Part shown: positions 58,746-64,000 of the stretch, one piece after another
Layout: each line of letters opens with the position of its first letter
Numbering within the stretch: position 1 is the first letter of the stretch
Assembly: GCA_018105865.1 (NCBI GenBank)
Contig: CM030834.1
Span: 8,969,273 to 9,033,272 of the forward strand
Length of the DNA: 64,000 bases
Source of the DNA: Metaphire vulgaris
Lineage: Eukaryota; Annelida; Clitellata; Crassiclitellata; Megascolecidae
Direction: 5' to 3'
Program-made: the position numbers and the translations under genes
The notes under the pieces: generated by a model
What the model saw: the letters and a program-made list of their open reading frames with translations, nothing else
Database searches by the model: none
What the model was told of the DNA's origin: nothing

Positions 58746-58911
58746 CTAGTCTGACATCTGAAGCCTGGACAATTTACAGGTGCCGTCACAGATTTGTCTA
58801 AGTGTCAGGGCAGGAGTCTGTAAGCCTGGTCAGGTGCCATATAAGCAATTGTAACGTGCAGTTACTGCAGTAACTTGCAAACGGTGCGGCAAAGTAGGCC
58901 TACGTTGGCCT

Positions 58912-59562
58912 GGAGGTATTATCACAGGAGACGGTATTACGCCGTTTCTAGCCAAGGCTGCGTGAAGCCAGTAGCGCCTAGGCTAAAAATAGTACCTCCA
59001 TGGTTAGCGGCCATTGTGGTTGAATCGGACGATGGGACGAATACAGGAGTATTGTTAAGAGTTAGGGTTATACTATTCCTTTAAATTATCCGTGGAAATT
59101 CATTTAGAGTAATGCGAGCATGTTCAGCTATGGGTGTACGCAGCGGGATCGCACCGTAGGTGTAACATTTCACCGGTAAGGGTCCATGCTGGTACATGCA
59201 AAATAATAATAATAATAATTATGCACTTCTATAGCACCAGTTCTAATACCCAAGGTATCAATCGATGGTACTTCAAAATCAATCCGCAAAAGATCCAGGT
59301 CATTCCAGAGATCAGTCAAATCCTATTCTATTAATCCTATTCCCCATGGCTCATTAAAAACATTTAATGTTTTAATGTTTAATTAAATGTTTAATCCTAT
59401 TCCCACGGAACACGGAATGGAAATGTTTTAATGTTTAATTTAATGTTTAATCCTATTAACCATGGCTCAGCCGATGATGTTTTGAGTCTACATGTCTGGG
59501 AATTTCCCAGCTAGTCGGCTTTCAGCCAAATGATATAATGCCGTCTCCTGTGATAATACCTC
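58912..59562. repeat. Inverted-repeat pair flanking about 590 bp upstream of the ASZ1-like gene
   Basis: GGAGGTATTATCACAGGAGA at 58912-58943 is inverted at 59534-59562 (TCTCCTGTGATAATACCTCC). Between them are a LINE tail with AAT repeat (59203-59325) and a tandem duplication with TTTTAATGTTTAATT (59340-59465). Confidence 0.75.
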
Positions 59563-59848
59563 CATGACATTATATTCCCATGACAAATTGCAATGTTTTA
59601 CAAATTTGAATAAGCTACTATTCATTTTGTCACCTTAAATTTAGGCCGCGACCCAGGGGTTGAGAACCACTGATTTAAACTAACCTATTGCCTATTATTT
59701 GTTTTTGTTCAACTTTGGGACATTAATTTCATGTATTTTTTTAAAAATATTGTATAGTGTTTTTATTGAATTAGTCTAAGACTCGCACGAGCATACATAT
59801 ATATCAGTCATAGATTGTATGCATTGCATGAAGTCTATGATATCAGTA

Positions 59849-59986
59849 ATGGCGAATCGGTGGGAATATCACCCGGCTGGATTTGAAGACGATTCCGATG
59901 AAGATGATTTTACGGTTTCAGGAAATCTGACAGAAAACGTTTCACATTTATACGACGCCGTTCAAACGCATACCGATGCATTCACG
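59849..59986 (+). CDS. ASZ1: ASZ1-like exon 1 (46 aa)
   Basis: Starts at ATG 59849 (context AGTAATGG). The acidic segment [10 protein letters not shown] is followed by [17 protein letters not shown]. The donor is GTAATA at 59987, phase 0. In-frame ATGs at 59819, 59828 and 59837 are alternatives. Confidence 0.75.
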
Positions 59987-62900
59987 GTAATAAGAAGCCT
60001 TAAAGTTATCGCGTTTAATCAGAATTATTGGCAAGTCGTGAGTAAGTGAGTAAATAACTCCACGCAACATAGTTTTCCAAATAATTAAGCTGATTCTGAT
60101 GACACATTTTATCTCTTTAAATTGACTTAACTCATAATATGGGTGCGGTGGAGTAATAGTAGGATTCTTGCCATGCATTTGAAAGGTCGTGGGTTCGAGC
60201 CTGATCTTAACGACTGCATAGCAACCAATGACTACCCACCAGGGTAAAACCGTGGGACGCCACCTGAACCCCTTCCAGACGATAGTCAATTGCTATCGCG
60301 CTTTCGAATGCAAGTACCGTAGTAGCTGCTTATTCCCAGGCGCTTAATCTACTTGGGGCTGTCCATTTACTTGGGGCTGTCCATTAATTACGTCAGCAAT
60401 TTTGGGGCAATTTTTGACCCCTCCACCTTTGTCAACAACTGTCAACTTTCAGTGATCCGCCCTATAATTATGTCAAAAACTTTTGACCTCTCCCCCTCCC
60501 ACTAAGACGAGTGACGGGAAGAAGTTTAGAAGGTTATTATTTTGCAGCGATGAGACCTTTTCCCCTTTCTTTTGTTCAGCAAACATCATAATGTGGTGAT
60601 GATGACCTGATGACCTTTTTTGCTTGTCACGCTTCTTTCCGTTGTAATAAATAGTATTCCATGAAACTTCCTATTTTTTATCATTTGTAAAAAAATGAAA
60701 TTGTTGACATCAACTTCTCTTGACCCCCTGTCAACTGTCAAACTTTTTCAAACCCCTCCCCTATTTTGTTGATGTAAATGGACATCCCCTGTTGAAATAG
60801 CTATAGCCAAAGTTTAATTGTCAGCCAGCCAATGTCGATTTCAAAGATCAGTCAGTGTGGGAGTGGGGAGGAAACAAAGCAAACTAAATCATTCACCTCT
60901 AATTGTCTGCAAGGAAAGCAATGGCAAAACACCTCACACTTCTTAACCTTGGGAGGCAAAATCCGACTGGACCTGTCATATGGCAGAGTAACTCAACGAC
61001 AGGTGGTTTTTCAAATAATTCATCTTTGTCATCAACTCATAATTAACTTTGCCAGTGTGTACCATATTTTATTAACATTTGTAATATAATCATTATGAAT
61101 TATTATGGTTATTTGATTGTAAAAATTATATTGTTTAAAATTTTTTAAATTTTCTTTTTTATCTTTTTAATTTCATATCATGATGTTATTGGTCATAGAA
61201 AATTGATGCAGAGACAGATTCAAAAGAACTGACCAACTCCACACAAGCATACGAGGAGCTTGACTATGCGGCAAAATTCAAGTCAGGTCTTCAAAGGATA
61301 AATCATGAATATAGAGCTGATCCTGTAATTAAACGTGGAAAAAGTTTGCCAATTATTCTGCTGGACGATCTTCGCCGAGCTGCTATTAGGAACGATGTCC
61401 ATGCTTTGGGTGCACTTCTGCAGGCCGGTATGACAATTATATCTAGCTGGTTTTGCTTCCATAGTCTGTCTCACTGTGACTCACTGTGCTAAATGTGGTA
61501 CCGAATTGATCGTTTGCTGGAGCACCATCAGTTATTACCTTTGTGTGTAGTTAATTGGTGCTATAAAAGTGAATAGCAATTTAGTTTGTCTAATGACCAA
61601 AGCTTCCATGTACTTCTTCATCTCAGATTTCATACTGGTAATCCTCCACTGGCTTCAAATTTCAATCACCTTGAGTTTACAAAAATAATTCCTACTACTG
61701 CAGTATTTTTATGGTTTTTCTTGCCTTTTCACAATATCTTTCTCTAATACTTAACACCACCTGCTTCATTGTGCTAAATGAAATAAAATGTAATTTTTCT
61801 ATTATTATTGTTTGGTAATTTAGACTGTCTAAAATCTGCACTATAATGCATATTTTTTGTGTTAAACAAGGAATATACAAAAACAGACATAACAGTTTAG
61901 TATTGTTATAATGTGTTTGTTTTTATGGAATTGTTGACGAAGGCGTTGACATTGAAAGTCGATTGAACTCGGGTTGGACAGTATTGATGCATGCTGTTCA
62001 TATGGCCAACACTGCTGCTGTTCGTTTGCTTCTGGAGCATGGAGCAAATTCAAATGAAAACAAAGGTTTGGAATGAATTTCATCTTATCACAGAGTCTTG
62101 TTGTGATGGAGTGATTTGCCTTGTCTGCCTGTTTACATGTAGGTCAAGCTAATGATTTTCACTTGACAGATGGAATGTCATTGTTTTTTTATTATTCTTG
62201 TCTTATGTAGACTTTAGACATCGCTAGGTCCTGGCTTTTTTCATTTAGGACCAAAGTTGATTATGCTGTCAAAGTTTAGATGCAAGTATGCAATGAATTG
62301 TTCTTAGACTTATTTGTACATTTTATGAGGTTGTGTGATAACTATGGTGGATGAAGATTTGGTTAAATAGTGTTTTGGCTTTGAAGTGAGGGCTTTGAAG
62401 GAATGTAGCAATGTTGATTCTTGTGCAATATATATACATGCCAGACTTGTTAATTGTAAGGCGACAATGAGGTTGCCTTATCATGAGCATCTCAGTTATC
62501 TATTGATTTTGCATTTTCCAGATGGTCTGACTGTTTTGATGATAGCCTGTGGTTCTGATACCACCAGGCAAGATGATCTTGTCTGCTGCATTGATATGCT
62601 GCTTGACAGAGGAGTGGAAATTAATGCTTACAATCGGTAGTTCTTTTGTTTTATGGTCCTTGATGCTGATTTATCTGTATACTAGAGTACTGATAATTTT
62701 CAGAGATGAAACAACTGAATGAAATGCAATGAAGCATATTTCATTTATTCTACTGTGGTAAAGCTCCATTAACATGGGCTTTGTGAGATTGAGAACCACT
62801 CTTGTTAACCGAAAGTCTCTGCTGGGTTCAAAGAAACATATTGAGTCTTATCTTGTCCAAATAAAGTGATCTGTGTAAGCTGAGGGTCCATGTTAATTGA

Positions 62901-63653
62901 GTTTTACTGTGTAATAGTGTGTATTGTGTTGAGTTTGGTCCTGTATTGATACCTTAGAGTGTTCATGGGCACATGTGCTTTGAAACAATTTGCTCTGTGA
63001 AGGTTTGTTTCAGATAAATGGTTACAGGCAATTTTATATAGAAAACTTTCCTAGAGAGAAAGGTTGCATTAGGATTTGTAAGTTACATGCAGAAAGTTTA
63101 TCCTAGTAGAAGGTGTTATAATATATTGAGATTTGTATGTATTTTACAAGTTTTGCATCATTATCATCATCATTGCAACTGTTGCATGAATGCATGTTTA
63201 TGCCAAATTTACCTGTGTTGTGCTCTTTAATGATGATATCAAAGCCCTATATTGTATTTGAAATGTATGAAAAGTTATGTAGGAAGCTTAGAGATGGATT
63301 TATCGACATTTGACTTTTCTTAGTTTGGCTCATTTTTGAATAGCTAGCAATTGTAAATGAAGGGTTTGACTTTTAATGGTCGCTTTCTTATGATTAAATT
63401 GGATGCAACTTAGAATACATTATTTTTAGAGAAAATCAGGATGTGTTATTTTTCTAAAAGTTTATCTTGACATACTGTGCTTAGAGGTTTTGGTTGTGGT
63501 TTTAATCTCTTGCATCTCATAACGTTATTTTTTTGTTATAGAAGTCATTGCTCATCACTGATGTATGCAGCCCTTGGTGGGCACACGACTGTTGTACAAA
63601 GGTTAATTGAAAAAGGAGCAGAAATCAACGAACAGGATGAATCAGGATACACG
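59849..63653 (+). CDS. ASZ1: ASZ1/GASZ-like ankyrin-repeat gene, 5' part (runs off the window)
   Basis: ASZ1 (GASZ) is a germ-cell nuage protein anchored at mitochondria that supports piRNA biogenesis. Exons are 59849-59986, 61199-61427, 61943-62065, 62522-62636 and 63542-63653, all phase-consistent (0, 1, 1, 2, 0). The protein starts [21 protein letters not shown], an acidic N-terminus like ASZ1. It continues to ankyrin repeats: [39 protein letters not shown] then [36 protein letters not shown] then [19 protein letters not shown]. These align with ASZ1 GWTPLMYAA, ILITACSA...CVELLLSRNADPN and PIMYAARDGHTQVV...NTQDENGYT. The SAM, leucine-zipper and membrane anchor regions would lie beyond 64 kb. 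An upstream in-frame ATG at 59819 could add 10 residues. Confidence 0.85.
60141..60262. mobile_element. SINE-like segment with box-B motif
   Basis: GGGTGCGGTGGAGTAATAG and GTGGGTTCGAGCCTGAT (B-box-like), then ACCCACCAGGGTAAAACCG. It does not fold as an intact tRNA by eye. In ASZ1-like intron 1. Confidence 0.5.
60356..60789. mobile_element. Harbinger-like MITE (GGGGCTGTCC family)
   Basis: GGGGCTGTCCATTTACTTGG with a duplicated start (GGGGCTGTCCATTAATTACG at 60374) and end TTGATGTAAATGGACATCCCC. It contains GATGACCTTTTTTGCTTGTC. In intron 1 of the ASZ1-like gene. Confidence 0.8.
61199..61427 (+). CDS. ASZ1: ASZ1-like exon 2 (76 codons plus 1 nt)
   Basis: The acceptor is TTGGTCATAG at 61198 after a T-rich tract. 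It encodes [20 protein letters not shown]..., then [20 protein letters not shown], an ankyrin-type helix pair. The donor GTATGA at 61428 is phase 1. Confidence 0.82.
61943..62065 (+). CDS. ASZ1: ASZ1-like exon 3: ankyrin repeat
   Basis: Acceptor GACGAAG at 61942 restores frame with exon 2 ([14 protein letters not shown]). The repeat core is [20 protein letters not shown] then [12 protein letters not shown]. The donor GTTTGG at 62066 is phase 1. Confidence 0.85.
62522..62636 (+). CDS. ASZ1: ASZ1-like exon 4: ankyrin repeat
   Basis: The acceptor TTGCATTTTCCAG is strong. It encodes [20 protein letters not shown] and [17 protein letters not shown]. The donor GTAGTT at 62637 is phase 2. The spacing before CIDMLLDRG matches the ASZ1 repeat with its inserted loop. 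Confidence 0.87.
62640..63540. other. ASZ1-like intron 4, no element recognised
   Basis: AT-rich with no MITE ends or core motif. The ASZ1 introns after 60.8 kb are conspicuously free of the elements that fill the TRPC introns. Confidence 0.5.
63542..63653 (+). CDS. ASZ1: ASZ1-like exon 5: ankyrin repeat
   Basis: Acceptor TTTTTTTGTTATAG at 63541, phase 2 matched. It encodes [19 protein letters not shown] then [19 protein letters not shown]. The donor GTAGGA at 63654 is phase 0. No further coding exon is visible in the last 350 bases. Confidence 0.87.
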
Positions 63654-64000
63654 GTAGGACACCTTTGAATGGAAGAAATGATTTGCGAAAAGAAGGATCT
63701 TTGGAATGAGAGTTTTCTCAATATCATTGATTTTGCAAATATTTTATTAAATACAGAACATTCAGACTGTTTAGCCTCATTCAGTAGTTCTAGAATTGAG
63801 ATTTATTGCATTATTTAGTCTATGACTAAAGATGCTATTGTTTTCATTTATCAATATTTGCAGCATACTTGTCCTCAAATGAAATTGGAATTCATTTAAA
63901 CTTTCAATAATTAGATCTAAGTGATAATTCAGCAGATGCAACTTTGTAATTTGTGTGTTTGCCTGAGTTATTTATAATGTACTGGTGCTCCAGGAAAAGA

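Noticed and set aside
60141..60262. Possible tRNA gene
   Set aside because: A B-box-like motif is present, but there is no acceptable acceptor stem or anticodon arm by eye; a SINE-like origin is more likely. The same holds for 44343-44510.

Overview
This is a metazoan nuclear genome window: spliced genes with GT-AG introns, long introns, many microsatellites and very many short DNA transposons. No rRNA, intact tRNA gene, operon or CRISPR array was seen. The frequent palindrome TAGGCCTA and the repeat types suggest a marine invertebrate, perhaps a deuterostome such as an echinoderm. That placement is only an impression.

Gene 1 (about 9.2-54.8 kb, plus strand) is a TRPC-family cation channel. 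I assembled it from 14 coding exons by matching phases and splice sites. It has N-terminal ankyrin repeats with the TRPC zinc-site pattern, S1-S6, a pore with FWALFGL, a TRP helix ([10 protein letters not shown]), a CIRB/rib-helix segment, a coiled coil and a low-complexity tail. It is closest to the TRPC2/3/6/7 branch. The product is about 1,070 residues. Its normally glycine S4-S5 linker position is glutamate. One junction (exon 7/8) has a phase that the strongest donor does not satisfy.

Gene 2 (from 59.85 kb, plus strand, running off the right end) is the 5' part of an ASZ1/GASZ-like gene. Five exons encode the N-terminus and the first ankyrin repeats. ASZ1 is a germline nuage/mitochondrial piRNA-pathway factor.

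The rest is mainly mobile DNA. There are at least six short hAT-like families, many with target-site duplications of 8 bp that I could read directly. There are Harbinger-like elements with 3-bp duplications and tRNA-derived SINEs (one with a 12-bp duplication). Broken non-LTR retrotransposons lie at 0.4-1.1, 15.3-15.9, 20.1-20.4, 25.3-27.7, 30.5, 34.2-35.4 and 51.8-53.8 kb. There is a mariner transposase remnant, a near-perfect inverted repeat at 28.1-28.4 kb and an element with 88-bp terminal inverted repeats at 56.8-57.75 kb. Many insertions lie within tens of bases of TRPC splice sites.

The least explained pattern is a core of about 22 bp (GACCTTTTTTGCTTGTCAG or its complement). It recurs some two dozen times inside element families whose ends are otherwise unrelated. 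I found no clear new gene system; the unusual content is the repeat architecture and a few TRPC details.
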